Shown one piece after another: positions 50,001 to 63,268 of a stretch of 64,000 bases of DNA; position 1 is the stretch's first letter; each line of letters opens with the position of its first letter. The notes beneath the pieces were generated by a model. The model saw only the letters and a program-made list of their open reading frames with translations, had not been told where the DNA came from and did not search any database. A program made the position numbers and the translations under genes. Source of the stretch: Dirofilaria immitis (taxonomy: Eukaryota > Nematoda > Chromadorea > Rhabditida > Onchocercidae); NCBI GenBank assembly GCA_024305405.1, contig JAKNDB010000109.1, positions 248,001 through 312,000 on the forward strand. The letters run 5' to 3'.

Positions 50001-51990
50001 CATCGAAAGATATTTATCACTAAAAGCATTTAAATTATTCTACCACTTATCTATTCGTAAAACTTTTTGTGATAACATAATTATCATTGAGAGAAAAATA
50101 ATTTATTCGTCTGTCATTTAGTGATAACGATTTAGTGCTCAATTTCCATTTATATACATGTATGATATATTTTAATTATCATAAGAAATTAGCAGTAACA
50201 GGAATGATACTAGCACATACAAAGCATACATTATGACATATATATAAACATGTACAAAGTCTTCTAAATGTTATCATATCAATTTATCACAATTAATTAT
50301 TTAGAGATTTAATTTTATCAAATAGGACAAAGATATTAGCACATATAAAATAATTTTTATCATATCAAATTATTACAGTTAATTATTTAAACATTTAATT
50401 TATATTGAATCAAACAAATTGATTATCTTATCAGTTAAAGAATATAGCTAAAATGGCAACTGAACAAACATTGATCAAAACTTGACGAGTATGTTTGCCG
50501 TCGTCTTCTTTAAAACTTTTTTTTTTTTTGGTGCTCAATCGCTTACCTTTTAATACAACACCCACTTTTCTCGTTTTTTTTTTTTTTTTTTACGGCAAAA
50601 TATTTTCCACCTTTCGAAATCATAAAACATCAGAGGTTAATCAATCAATTACCTCGTATGATGATATGTAATTGAACAAACTTCAATCTTTCTTCTTTTG
50701 CCTTTCTTTGAGTGTAAATTAAATTTTGCAATTCATCGAAATTAGTTAAATCAATTTAATTTCTCGTCTTTTTCTTTACTGATTATCATTATTTGTTATC
50801 ATCATTATCAACTAATTAATATAATTTTTTTCTAAAATTTTCCCTCTTATTATTATCATTATCGGCATCATCACTGTCAATTAATCAATATATTTTTCTA
50901 AAATTTTCCTTCTTATTATCACTATTATTAATTAATATTATTATTATCATCATTACCAATTAATCAATATAACATTTTTTAATTTCCGTAAAAAAAAAAA
51001 AACAACGAAAGGAAAGAAGAAATTAAGAGAAATAAACGAAAAATTTTGTTTCAATTTTTAATTAAATAAAAAAAAAGAAAAAGAGCTTTATAGAAAACAA
51101 AATTGTTTGCTTTTAAATTGGATTAAAAAAACACAAAAATTGTTTTGAAAATAAAAAAGATTTTTTCGTTAAAACTGATTATTTGAAATTTTCATCATTT
51201 CAAATAAATGATAATTGATACATATGATGATAATGTATTGTGATTTAAGATGTAAAATTGAAATTTAAAAATTCAATTTATTTCAAAATTTTAGCATTTT
51301 TGACGATAAATAAATAAATACAATGACAATTGTGAGAAATAAACAATTAGAAAGCAATAAAATATTTGAAATATTATTTTTTCATTTAATTAATTAAAAT
51401 TTGATTATTTCAAACTTTAGCAACTTTGAGAAGATAAATAAATAAATAAGTAAACATTGCTTATAAAAGAATAGATGATTAATCAAAAATAAAAAATAAA
51501 ATTTGAAATTGATAATTTATTTAATTAATTAATTAAAATTGCGCATAATATGATATTCGACATTTCAAATATGTGAAAGATAGAGAGAAAGAGAATATAA
51601 TAATGGCATCAAAATTATTAAAATTGAAAAAATAACAAAATTTTAAAAAATAAAAATAAGAAATAGAAAATGAACAAAATACCTAAATAGAATTATTCAT
51701 TTGATATTGAAAAGACATAATATTCAAAATGTATTTTTAATTAATTCTATTTATTTAGAAATATTTTGATTTGAAAAAATTTTTCAATTAAAAAAAAAAA
51801 ACAAAATAGGTACAATATAGGAAGGATGATAGTAGGCAAATGTTTTGATCATTTATCAATTTAACGATGAAATTTTGGATAAATTTAAAACTCGAAAGAA
51901 GTTTTAAATTTTATTAAATTAAGCTAATTAATTGAAATAGAATGATCAGATTTAATCAATCTATTTTGAATAATTTAATTAGTAAATTAG
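47013..51990. other. gene desert between choline kinase and ephrin, first part
   Basis: AT-rich DNA without a credible frame or RNA gene. A TTGATTGATCAGTGYATTGATTGATTA motif occurs twice (near 48930 and 49206). A 5' exon or promoter of the choline kinase gene could lie in the first kilobase, but none could be recognised. Confidence 0.55.
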
Positions 51991-52620
51991 GACATATAAA
52001 TTTAACGAAATAACTAATTAGAGTAAAATATTTAGATGATATTAATCAATTGATTAAAATAAACGAGCATGATAAGACTATTTTTTTGCGCAAGATTTAA
52101 TTGATAAATTTAATTAGATTCAGCTAACTAGCTAATTAAAATAATATAAACAGATTTAACTAATTAATTAATTAAGATAAAGCGTTTAACTAATTAATTC
52201 AAATCAAACGAACCAATTAATTAAATTAAGATATCTTAATAACTGATTAATTAGAATAAAGTATTCAGGTCTAACTAACTTATTAATTAAGGTAAGATAT
52301 TCGGATCTGGCTAACTAATCAACTAATTAGAGAAAAGTTATTAGACCGAAGTGCTAGCTAATTAAAATAAGATATTTGGATCTAACTAATTAATAAGTTA
52401 ATTAAAGCGGGATATTGAAGATTGACTACTAATTAATTACGCCAAACAGGTGTATCAACTTGTTTTCTCGGCAATTTGAAAAGTAGTTAAGTTATTTAGA
52501 CTTAAATAATTGATTAATTAAAATAAACGAATACGATAAAAGTCATCTAGTTATATTAGATTTAATCAGCTAATTAATCATAATTAAAATAGTGAAATTT
52601 AGCAAACAAATTAATTAAAG
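51990..52620. repeat. degenerate AACTAATTAATTAA repeat field
   Basis: Units of about 50-60 bases containing GATTTAACTAATTAATTA or GATCTAACTAACTAATTAA followed by AAAATAAGATATT recur about ten times with strong divergence. Confidence 0.5.
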
Positions 52621-52789
52621 TAAAATTAAATTAAATATTATTTATTTTTAATTAAAAGTTAGAGAGAAAAAAAACTTTTCTTAAAATTTTTAAACAATAA
52701 TTTATACATATATTTTTTTTTTCAAATAAATCATTTAATATTGAATGAAAAAAAGGATTGAAAATTTTCACATTAAAAACAGCAATACG

Positions 52790-52912
52790 CGAAAACGATG
52801 GAATCATTCATTGATCATTATCATTATCATTATCATCATCCGTCCCCTAAATAATTAGCATAAATTGTGATAAATAAAAATGAAATCATCACGATAAAAT
52901 CATTCATTGATT

Positions 52913-52953
<41 letters not shown>

Positions 52954-53160
52954 TATCAGTCATTATTATCATTCATTATCATCATCCGTCCTCTAAATAA
53001 TTAGCATAAATTGTGATAAATAAAAATGAAATCATCACGATAAAATCATTCATTGATTATCATCATCATCTCACCATCATCATTAGTCATTACTATCATC
53101 CATTATCATCATCCTTCTTCTAAATAATTAGCATAAATTGTAATAAATAAAAATGATAAC
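52790..53160 (+). repeat. about 130-base tandem repeat with CAT microsatellites
   Basis: Three units share CCTCTAAATAATTAGCATAA, ATTGTGATAAATAAAAATGA and, in the first two, AATCATCACGATAAAATCATTCATTGATTATC. They are joined by (ATC)n runs of different length (the longest about 52913-52952). Confidence 0.85.
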
Positions 53161-53905
53161 CATTAACAACAAAATTTGAAAAGGAAAAAAGATGATCTAT
53201 ATTGAAATTAATTTAATTTAATATCCTTTTTTTCTTCTTTATAACCTGATTTAAAAAAGAAAAACATACCTGATTATTTCAGGTTATATTTTAACAGCTA
53301 AAATTAGTAGCAATTTGTAAATATAAATTGAAATATTGCTCGATAGAATAATAGAATTAAACGATATTTTTTCTATCATATCATTTACAGCAATGATATT
53401 ATCATATCAACAATAAAAGAAATGTTATCATTTATTAATTTACAGATTAAATCAAAATATTTCCGATTTGTTGATATGAAATTGAAATATTGAAAATAAA
53501 ATAGTAGAATTAAACAATATTTTAAAAATTGAATTGTTATTGGAAATTGATATAATTAGTATTTATGTGTAATGCATTGTATTGCGATATTGTCTGTCTT
53601 ATCAATAGCATAATAAGTGTTATCATTAATTGATCTGTAAATTAATATATTTCATGCTTAGTAATCCTATGGAAAATTGTGACAAGACATTTCATGCTCA
53701 TTTTAGTGAGAAATGATCAAATTTTAAATGAAATATTACAAAATTTGCATAATCTTCTTATCTATTCTGCTTCATGCTTATCATTTCTAATTTATGATCA
53801 TCATTATCAAAAGATAACTATGTTAATGAATTAAGTGATAATCAGCAATATATATATATTTACATATATACATATAAATGATTTGTATTCTCATTCAAGT
53901 GATGA

Positions 53906-54270
53906 TAAAAATTTTTAAATTTTTAAGGCAATAATAAACAAAATTTTTTAAAAAGAATTGATAAATGATTAATTTTTGTTGAAATAATGATAAGAATTTT
54001 AAAGCACTGATAAAAGAATTTTTGAAAAGAATTGATAAATGATTAATTTTTGTTGAAATAATGGTAAGAATTTTTAAGCACTGATAAAAGAATTTTTAAA
54101 AAAGAGTTGATAAATGACTACTGAAGTAATTTATAAGAATTTCAAGGCAATGATGAAAATTTTTTGGAAATGAATTGATAAACTGATTAATTTTTACAGA
54201 ATTAGTGATAAAAATTCTAAGGCAATGATAAAAATTTTTTGGAAAACGATTGATAAATGCTTAAATAATT
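53906..54270 (+). repeat. about 80-base tandem repeat
   Basis: Around five units containing AAGGCAATGATAAAAATTTTT (or AAGCACTGATAAAAGAATTTT), then GAATTGATAAATGATTAATTT and TTGTTGAAATAATGATAAG. The second and third units are nearly identical, the outer ones diverged. Confidence 0.8.
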
Positions 54271-55558
54271 AGAAAAAATATAATATAATATTGGGGAAAA
54301 AACAGTTTTCAAAAAAATTTCATCAATTTTCAATAATTTTTCTTCTTTTAAAATTTTATAATTTATTTAATAATTTAATTTTCTTCTTTTGCTATCAAAT
54401 TTAATTTTTGAATTATATTAATAAAATTAGAAATATATGTATATTTATATATTAGATATATTATAGATATTTTAATTAAATAATTTTTAATTTTTTAATG
54501 ATAAAAATTTTGAACTAAAATTTGTTAATATTATTTTGTTCAATATTTTCAGATAATAAAAATGTTCAATAAAATCCAACTTTCTATAAATATAAGTTTA
54601 AAGCGTACCTTTCGAATTCCAAAACGAACTTAAGCAAATTTATAAACCTAATTAATAAATTATATTATATCAACAATCCCTATTAAATAAAATGAAGAAT
54701 CATTTAGCCTTCAGATGTTAGCATCTGAAGATGAAACTAAAAAGGAAGAAAAAAACATCAGGTATATTACCTAAAGATTAAATATACCTTAACTGAGCAA
54801 GCAAAGAACAGAATAAAACAAAGAATGAATGGGATGATAAAAGTTGAAAGATTGTTGATTAAAATTGTCATAAATGAATTTAAATAAATTTAAATTAGAT
54901 GATTAACTGATAAGGCAAATAATTAGGATAGAACAATTTAAAATGAAAATATATCAAAACAATCATAAGAGCATAAGAAATATGCACAGCACACTATACA
55001 AGCAGATTGAATTTAGATCGAATTTATATCAAAGACAAAAAAATCAATACATTAGAAATAATCAATTGTAAACAATATCTGCTATTCATGATATAATTAG
55101 TGATAATTGTAATCACCACAATCCCAGATCTTTCATATGATCCTAAAAAAAAAAGTGAAAAGAAAGAAAATACGAAAAGTATTCAGAGAACCAATTCTTA
55201 TCAAATTATGATTTGATATTAGATCTGATAAATGATAATTCGGAAGATAATTGTAATCTAATTATTCACTAGATTTTAATATAATCTAAAGTATTTACTA
55301 GACTAGGCTTAAAATAAATGTTCACTGAGTTTTAATTTCTATAAATGCAATAGAACATGAAAAAAGCAAAAAAAAAACTTTTCTACTATCATATCGTTTG
55401 GCTTAATTGGCATTTTTCTAACAAATATTTTAATTTCTCAAAATTAGGCATAAAAGTAAATAATTTCGTTTAATTAAAAGAATGAAAATATTATTTTAGC
55501 AAAAAAAAAAATTCGCAAAGTCAAATGTGAAAATTTTTAATTCAAATAAATGTTCAAA
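54271..55558. other. AT-rich flank 3' of the ephrin gene
   Basis: A further ephrin exon might lie here. A candidate acceptor GCATTTATAG near 55347 is followed in phase by a short frame (KLKLSEHLF, stop), but this is weak. A small hairpin, CATTTAGCCTTCAGATGTTAGCATCTGAAGATG, lies near 54701-54733. Otherwise nothing seen. Confidence 0.4.
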
Positions 55559-58500
55559 TTATTGGTCGTTTTTTTTTTTAAATAAATAATTAAACTTACT
55601 TTTAATAGCAGAATTTGGATCCATATATTCTATTTCAAAATCGTTATCTTTCTCTCTAAGTGCTTTTGGTGCAATATATCCATTTGAATTGGTCGCAAAT
55701 GCAAAATTTTTCGGCTGATCGTTAGCATCAAATCGTAATTCTATCATAGTAATGATAAATAGTAGTAATGATAATAATGATAATAGTTTTAATAATAATG
55801 ATAACAGTTTTAATAATTAAACTAAATTATATTTAAGTCTTATTTAATTTCAACTGTTACATATTCGAAGTAAATTGAAATTATGAGATTATAGAAATTA
55901 ACCTTAGCTTAATTCTTTATAAATGATATAATAAATTTCTAAAAAAACGAAATCTTAACTATCATTATAATATGCCTAGATGTTGTTAAGTTTTTTTAAG
56001 CAACTAAAAATGATTATCAATCATTAGAAAAAAGTTTAATTCCTACAACTTATCATTCAATTAAGTATGGATAATCGAAATATGAAATAACAAGGAATGA
56101 ACATTTTTGCTTTTAGTAAAAATTACCTGAAGAAGATCCTAAATCTTCTAAGTTTGAATTGGTAGCTCGAAATTGGCCATTTGCGAAATATAAATGATAT
56201 GGAAATACTGGTTGCTTTTGATTACCTTCGTTAGATTCAGATGATTGAGCTACCTGTAATTTTTAAAAATTATTCAAATCATAAAGTATAAGGCGATGAT
56301 AAAATTACGTTTTTTCTGCGCTAATCATATATTTTTACTTTGCATTTTTAGGAAAAAATAAATTAATTAATTAATTAACTTATTATATAAACCTGAAAAA
56401 ACTAATTACATAAACCTGAAAACTCATTATGTGATATCTGAAAAATGGGACTAATTAATTAATTTATTATATAAATTCATTATGTAAAATTTAATACTTA
56501 CTGGAACATAAACAATAGGGACAGCATATTGACCGGAATTAACTGGAATCATCATTACATGTCCATTTTTGGCAGTAAATTCCGGAACTAAAAAAATAAT
56601 TAATAAAAGATAAGAAATTATTTATGCAGCAAATACAGGACAAAAAAATAATCTAAAGTCAATTTAAAAGAAAAAATGTAGGAAAAATGGAAACTTCAAA
56701 TCGATTATTTAAATTTGAATATACTTGTAACACTTACATTTTGCTCAAATTAATTATGTTTAATTCGGATATACGAGTAATATTTAGTTTTCTAATTTAC
56801 TTTTCAATTCAAATTAATTCCATTTAATTCAAATATACTATTAATATTTAGTTTTGTGATTTACTCTCCAGTTCAGATTAATTATTTTAATTCAGATATA
56901 CTAGTAATACTTACTTCTTTGACTTACTTCGGTTCGCTTTGCTTCAATTCGAATTTTTAATCTCATATTTTTTGTCCGACAAAGACCACCTTTACCATTT
57001 TCTAAGCCATTTTTATCACCAGTAGATGTTGCTAAAATTATATGTTTAAAATTTTAAATTAACTTTTATTAATTAGACAATTTTTGATAATGATTATTTA
57101 ATAACTAGTAATTAATTAAAAATTAATTATTACTTTGATACATCGTCATTCACAACTACTGTAGTAGTTTGTTAGTAAATTTATCAATAATATCAGATAA
57201 ATTTGAAATGAAAAGATTAAGAAGTATAATGTTCAGCAATTTCTATAAACCATCAAATCATTTTCTAAAATTTCTTTCTAAAATGATTATTGTAATTTTT
57301 ACGATATTAAAAATGAAAAAGGTAAGAAAGAAAGGTTAAAGGTTAATCAATTTTGCTTGAATGAACAATTCATTTTATGATGATTTATATATATATATAT
57401 AAATATGTTCGTAGAATGGTCGTTAACTTATGTAATGAATTATTTCATGAAATTTTAAGAATCTTATAAAAGACAGGTTAACTTAGCATTTAAAAAAATA
57501 CTAACTTAATTGTTCAAGGTCATGCAAAGACGAAAATCATAAGTTAATATTGAATTTAAGGTCAAGCAAAAGCGAAAACCATAAGTTAATATTGAATTTA
57601 AGGTCATACAAAAAAAAGCCATGGGGCTAATAATTGAAAACATCCTGTTAAAAGCGCAAGAAAAAAATTTAAAGTTTTTTCCAAAGCTTGATTAAATTAA
57701 TGAAATTTATCCAAAAAATTAATCAAATTAACTAGAAAAATGGGATTTTTTTAAAAATCTTTACAACAAGAGCATATATTATTAATTTCAAAAAAGAGCC
57801 TAGACCTAGATAAGTTAGAAAAAGCCCAGAGAAATTTCGAGCAAAAGACAAACTTATAAAAAAATAATCATTGTTCGGTTTATATGACATTCCATTTGGA
57901 AGCATTGGTATTTCACGTAAACTAATTATAATCGAATCATTAGCTTTCGTACAGGTGCCAATTAATGAATCCATAAATTTTGCTGGGCCATGACAATTTA
58001 TAGCAGCATATTCATTTACCTGTAAATATCTGCACAGGTATGTAATAAATGATTGAATCTTAAACCTCGAACTTTCCATAAATGATTTCGTCAAGCATAA
58101 TTTGATAAGTGATAATGATAATCTCACCCTGTGAATAGCTGTTTGTTCAGTAGCATTTGTCGAACAACTAAAACGTATCCTATCGTTCATTTTGATATGT
58201 TCCGTTAGCAATGGAATACTATTCCGTTCGGAGAATCTGAAATACACAATTTGGAGAATCTGATTTTAACTTGGAGAATTTTGAAGTTCAATTTGAAGAA
58301 TCTGAAGTTTAACTGTAATAAAAACAACCTCACATTAGTTGTTGAAGGAATTAAAAGATTTTAATAAATTAAAAAATAAAATAAGATAAAGAAAAGTTTT
58401 TATTTCTTTCCTCGATTTTTGTAATCGATAATTTTAGAATCCGAGATATGAAAAAAAAATGAAAATCTCGGATATCCTCAACATTATGATACCGATCTCG

Positions 58501-59302
58501 AGAATTCAACATTCTCATTTCATTATATATAGTATGTGTGCTTTATGCAATTATTAGTTATTTCAAGGAAATTTATATTATCAAACAAACAAATTATCAA
58601 ATAAGAAATCATTTAATTCTTGATAAATTAGCATCTTAACGACTTTATTTTATCAATTTAATCATATCTTTTCAACCTCCAAAGAATGAATGATACCATT
58701 AAACTGCTTATTTGGCCTGATAACAAAGGAGACTAATGTCTTGCATTGCCTGTGATCAAATTTATTAGCCTGATTTATATTGTCTCAGCTATTCAAAGAA
58801 TGACTGATCCTATTAAGACTGGGTCTGATAACAAAAAGTTTCTAATCAATAATTTCAGTAAGTTAAACATTTAATTATTTCTTTTAAAACTATTTGCATA
58901 TTTGATCTGATAACAAATACTCCTAATTTAATGTCTTGTTTTTGATAAATTGATATCTTAAAAATTCGATTTATCAATACATTCGTATTGTATCAATCTT
59001 TAATCAATGATCCTATTAAAATCGTTTATCTGCTTTTTCGGGCAATAAATAATTCTAATCAATAAGATAACAAATCTTTTTAGCTCTATCCAACTTATGC
59101 TAAGATAATGAATAATTTTTTTATTACAAAAATTTATTTTAATTAAATTAAACAAAATATGCATAGGAAAAAAAAAAATAAGGAAGAAAAACAAACAAAC
59201 AAACACATACATCGGATTTGTTGATATCCATGTTATATTATAAATTGTTGCTGATATCATCATTAATGGTATGATAAAAAGCGTAGTAAAAATATTTGCC
59301 AT
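55559..59302 (-). CDS. ephrin, 7 exons found, C-terminus uncertain
   Basis: Ephrins are membrane-attached ligands of Eph receptor tyrosine kinases; in worms they guide epidermal enclosure and axons. Exons: 59302-59211, 58236-58128, 58019-57854, 57031-56915, 56587-56502, 56253-56127, 55740 to a donor at 55600 or read through to a stop at 55559. The N-terminus is a hydrophobic signal peptide (MANIFTTLFIIPLMMISATI) followed by YNITWISTNPM. The receptor-binding domain has the four expected cysteines in DRIRFSCS, YAAINCHGPAKF, LIGTCTK and GGLCRTKNMRLKIRI. Hallmark stretches are MSYKPNNDYFFI and TSTGDKNGLENGKGG. The tail after the domain is hydrophilic, and I found no hydrophobic GPI signal or transmembrane segment, so the last exon may be missing. 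Exon 4 has two GTAAGT donors 14 bases apart, and only the later one (after 56915) keeps phase. Confidence 0.93.
57500..57615 (-). repeat. about 50-base tandem repeat in an ephrin intron
   Basis: Two and a half copies of AAGGTCAWGCAAARRCGAAAA plus CATAAGTTAATATTGAATTT lie in the intron between exons 3 and 4. Confidence 0.8.
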
Positions 59303-61940
59303 TGTTCAAATATCGTTGTAGCTAATAGTAGTAGCATAATTTTTTTTTAAGGAAATAATAAGAAATTTCTGAAACGAAATACTTCTTTTTTTTTTTTCAT
59401 CAACATCAAAACTATAAATTATTATCATATCAAAATTGGGCAAGAAGAGATTTTTGTAAACTAACCAAAAATGATTTATGAATCAAAAACTTTTACAATA
59501 TGGTACAGCATAGCTAAATCTTTCCTTCTCTTCTTTTTCTTTTTTTTTCAATTTATTTTACTAAAAATTATTATTTATTATTTTCGTTTTTTTTTATTAT
59601 CATTTATCATTTTTAACAAAATTTTAAAATTATTATTGCATTTGTAAAAAAAAAAAAAAAAAAAGGATAAATAAATAAAACAAATGTTTGCTTAAATTTT
59701 CGATCAATCAAAATAATTTCTTTGATCTTTTTTCTTTTCTTTTTTTTTATTTATTTATTTATATACAAATAATTTTTAAGCATTTAGTAATAAATATTTC
59801 ATTTAATCGATACATATCTTTGATATTATATAGCTATAATGATTAATTAAAGAGGAAGCATTGATAATATGATAAATAATTGTAATTTATTAATATTTTT
59901 TTATCGATGCTTATATCTTTAGTGCGAAATAGTTGTAATGAAATAATTGGATAAATAATTATCAGTAAAGATTAGTTAATAAGAATTTGCTAATATTCTC
60001 TTATCGATACTATCTCTAACATTAAGTAATTAATTGGATAAATATTGATAATATGTTTCTGCTATCTTAATAATTTCAAATATGTTTATAAAATTAATTT
60101 AAGCAATTTGTTTCTTCTCTTCTTCACTCATTCAAATAATTTCTCTGAATTAATGGTATTTTATTATCAGTATTTAATTTTAATATACAAATAATTAATC
60201 GAATGAGTGATAATAATGATAATGTGATAAATATTTACATTACTTGTCTAATAATTACTTATTAACTATTTAACGATACATTTATTTTATTATCGATGCT
60301 TATCATTAATATTAGGTAACTTTAGTGAATGATCGAATAAGTATTGAGAATATAATAATATTTTCTTAATCATTTATCAATATACTGAGGAGAAAAAAGC
60401 GATATTCTTAATTTTCGAATAAAATCTCGAGATAAGAAAGATAAGATGAAAAGAGAAAAGTTTCAATCATATGTCAAATTTCAAAAATATGTCTGTTTTA
60501 TTATTTTTTTTTTGTTACGTTTCTATTCGTATACATATATGCATGCATGCGTGTATACATGTACATGCATGCATGCATGCATCAGTGATGATTGTATATG
60601 AAAATATAATAATCATTTGAAAGTTCATTTGTGATAATTGCTCTCTTTAAAAATGATATACCTTAGAAATCATCAATAAAAAAAAAAAAAATAGAAAAAA
60701 GAAAATACCTATAAAATTATGCCTTCTAATTACTTCTTCAATAATGTGAAGAGTTTCATTTTTTTCTTTTTCAAAAATTCAAACAAAAAAGTTACATTTC
60801 AAAAATAAATTATTTGCATAAGAATGCGATAATTATCATTGCTATCAACTTTTATCACTATTCAAAATTCTGAATTACGAATAATCCATATAATACAACA
60901 AGATAAATATAAATAATAGGTATAGAAAATTTTCATACTATCAGTTTTACTAGCATTCAGAATTCTGGATCATGAATAATTCACTTACTTATGAATGACA
61001 ATAAAATAAGTAAATCATTGCTATCAACTTTTATCACTATCCATAATTCTGAATTACGAATAATTCACATACTATTTATGATAATGGAATGATAATAGAA
61101 TAATTTAACAATAAGAAAAGAAAGAAAAAGAAGTAAATGAATCGAATATAGCAAACCAAAATGAACAAAATCCATGCAATTGAATAATGCGATTAAATGG
61201 CGACGAAAATTTTCGAGAATTAAATTTGGAATGAAATTCTCGAACAGAAAAGAAAATGGAAAAAAAGTGAAGAAGAAGAAAAGAAGAAGAAAGAAAGAAA
61301 AGTTTTATTCGGTTCGAACTTATTAAAATCAAATTCCGCAAGCGTTATCCGGAACGGGAGAAATAAAATTCCGGAAGCAAAGAAACGCTTATTTTATTGT
61401 TGCTTCTTTTTTTTCTCTTAATTACTATTGTATTATTTAAATTATCATTCTTATAATTGATAGAATTGATCGTAGCAATTCGTATTATAGTAATTTTCAT
61501 TATAGCAAATTATGAATCTATTCATCTTAAACGATTCTTATTATAGCGATTTTCATTACAACAAATTAATAATTATGATTATTATAAATTTAGGCATTAA
61601 ACATGTAAGAATGATAATTAATTAAAAATAAAAACTTTATTATTTACACATTTTGGAGAATAGTTTTCTTTTTCGTAATAAATAATCTTCTATATATTTA
61701 AACAATTAATTTAAATGTTTTAATTTTGAAGGGTTAATGAAAATTTAAATTTTCATTAAATAATATTTTAAGTTTAAAAATTGCTTTAGAAATACTAAAA
61801 AAAAAAAAAAAAAGAAAGGAAAAACAATTTCCATTTAATTTATCCAAATAAAATTATAAAAATTTGCAAAGTTTTATGGCATAAAACTTCTTCAAAATTT
61901 CTAAAAGTCTTTTGATGGTAAATGTAATTTAAATTTTAAA
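59303..61940. other. 5' flank of the ephrin gene, AT-rich
   Basis: The ephrin promoter should lie in the first part. No gene recognised. The segment 60820-61080 contains three loose copies of TTGCTATCAACTTTTATCACT followed by ATTCTGAATTACGAATAAT. Confidence 0.55.
60534..60582 (+). repeat. alternating purine-pyrimidine ATGC tract
   Basis: CATATATGCATGCATGCGTG, then TATACATGTACATGCATGCA, then TGCATGCATC: nearly 50 bases of strict purine-pyrimidine alternation. Confidence 0.8.
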
Positions 61941-62044
61941 GAATTCGAAAATTGAATAAAGCAAAATAAATTGGAAAAAAATATTTTTGAAGAAAACAAA
62001 AATAATCTAATAAAATGGATGGTAAAAAAATTTTCAATTCATTA

Positions 62045-62610
62045 AATGTCAAAAGATGGAAGAAAAAATCCGGAAAAGGCTTTAGACATAACCGGAGAGT
62101 AAACACGAAAAAGCTGTTAAATTTCACAAAGATACGGAATAAATTAAAGCAATTGCGGAAGAGATTGTTCGGCCAAAAAAATGAATGAAAAAAATTTCAA
62201 AAAAATGAAAGATAACCGGAAAGTAAACACAAAAACCGGTAAGTTTCACAAAGATAAGTTACACAGAAGGAATAAATTAAAGCAATTGCAGAAGAGATTG
62301 TTCGGCCAACAAAATGAATGAAAAAAAATTTCAAAAAAAGTGAAAGAAGAAGAAATCCGAAAAGAGCTTCAGGCATAACCGGAAAGTTAACGCGGAAAAA
62401 ACTAGTAAGTTTGACAAAGATAATGTTTCGATTAAATAAGCGATGAAAAGAAAAGAGGGAAGAAAAAGAAGAAGCGGAAAATCAGAAAAAGCATTTTAGC
62501 ACAACCGGAAAACGAATGCAGAAAATTTAGTAAAATTTGCAACAAAACCCGAATAAATTAAATTAAAACAATTACGGAAGATATAATCCGGAAAAAACAA
62601 AACGAGCGGA
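62045..62610 (+). repeat. about 133-base minisatellite with ACCGGAAAGT
   Basis: Around four units contain CATAACCGGAAAGTAAAC, AAAACCGGTAAGTTTCACAA, AGATA, GGAATAAATTAAAGCAATTG and CGGAAGAGATTGTTCGGCCA. The spacing of AAAGCAATTG is about 133 bases. The minus-strand frames here are by-products. Confidence 0.8.
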
Positions 62611-62880
62611 AAATGATAAACGGAATATTCAAATATTTCAATACACATTTGGCGCAAATATGCACGTAGCGTTTGCTCAAAAAAAAAAAAAAAACGATCG
62701 TCCTTCAATCTCTTTATTTATTTATCCAAATGTTCAAAATTATTTTTCCATAAAATTGAATGCATATTATTTGAGAAAAAAAAAAGTTTAAAAGTTCCAA
62801 GAAAGAAAAATGAGGTCGGAAACTTTTGAATTATTCCGGAAAGTTGAATTCGGAAATTTAATTACTTTAACAAAAACGAA

Positions 62881-63268
62881 TTCCGGATAAATCAAATTTC
62901 TCCAGTCATTCATTTTACTTTATAAACTGAAATATAGGATTTAATTACTTCACAAAAACAAATTCCGGATAAATAAAATTTTTCCTGTCATTCATTTTAC
63001 TTTATAAACTAAAATACAGGATTTAATTATTTTAACAAAAACAAATTCCGGATAAATCAAATTTTTCCAGTCATTCATTTTACTTTATAAACTAAAATAT
63101 AGGATTTAATTACTTTAACAAAAACGAATTCCGGATAAATCAAATTTTTCCAGTCATTCATTTTACTTTATAAACTAAAATATAGGATTTTAATTATTTT
63201 AACAAAAACAAATTCCGGATAAATCAAATTTTTTCAGTCATTCATTTCACTTCATAACCTGAAATATA
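62881..63268 (+). repeat. 82-84-base satellite-like tandem repeat, five units
   Basis: TTCCGGATAAATCAAATTT begins units at 62881, 62963, 63046, 63129 and 63213. Each continues with CAGTCATTCATTTTACTT, TATAAACT, AAATATAGGATTTAATTA and AACAAAAACRAA. Divergence between units is a few per cent. Confidence 0.92.

Noticed and set aside
61105..62708. Phe/Ser-rich minus-strand frames
   Set aside because: By-products of purine-rich minisatellite units.
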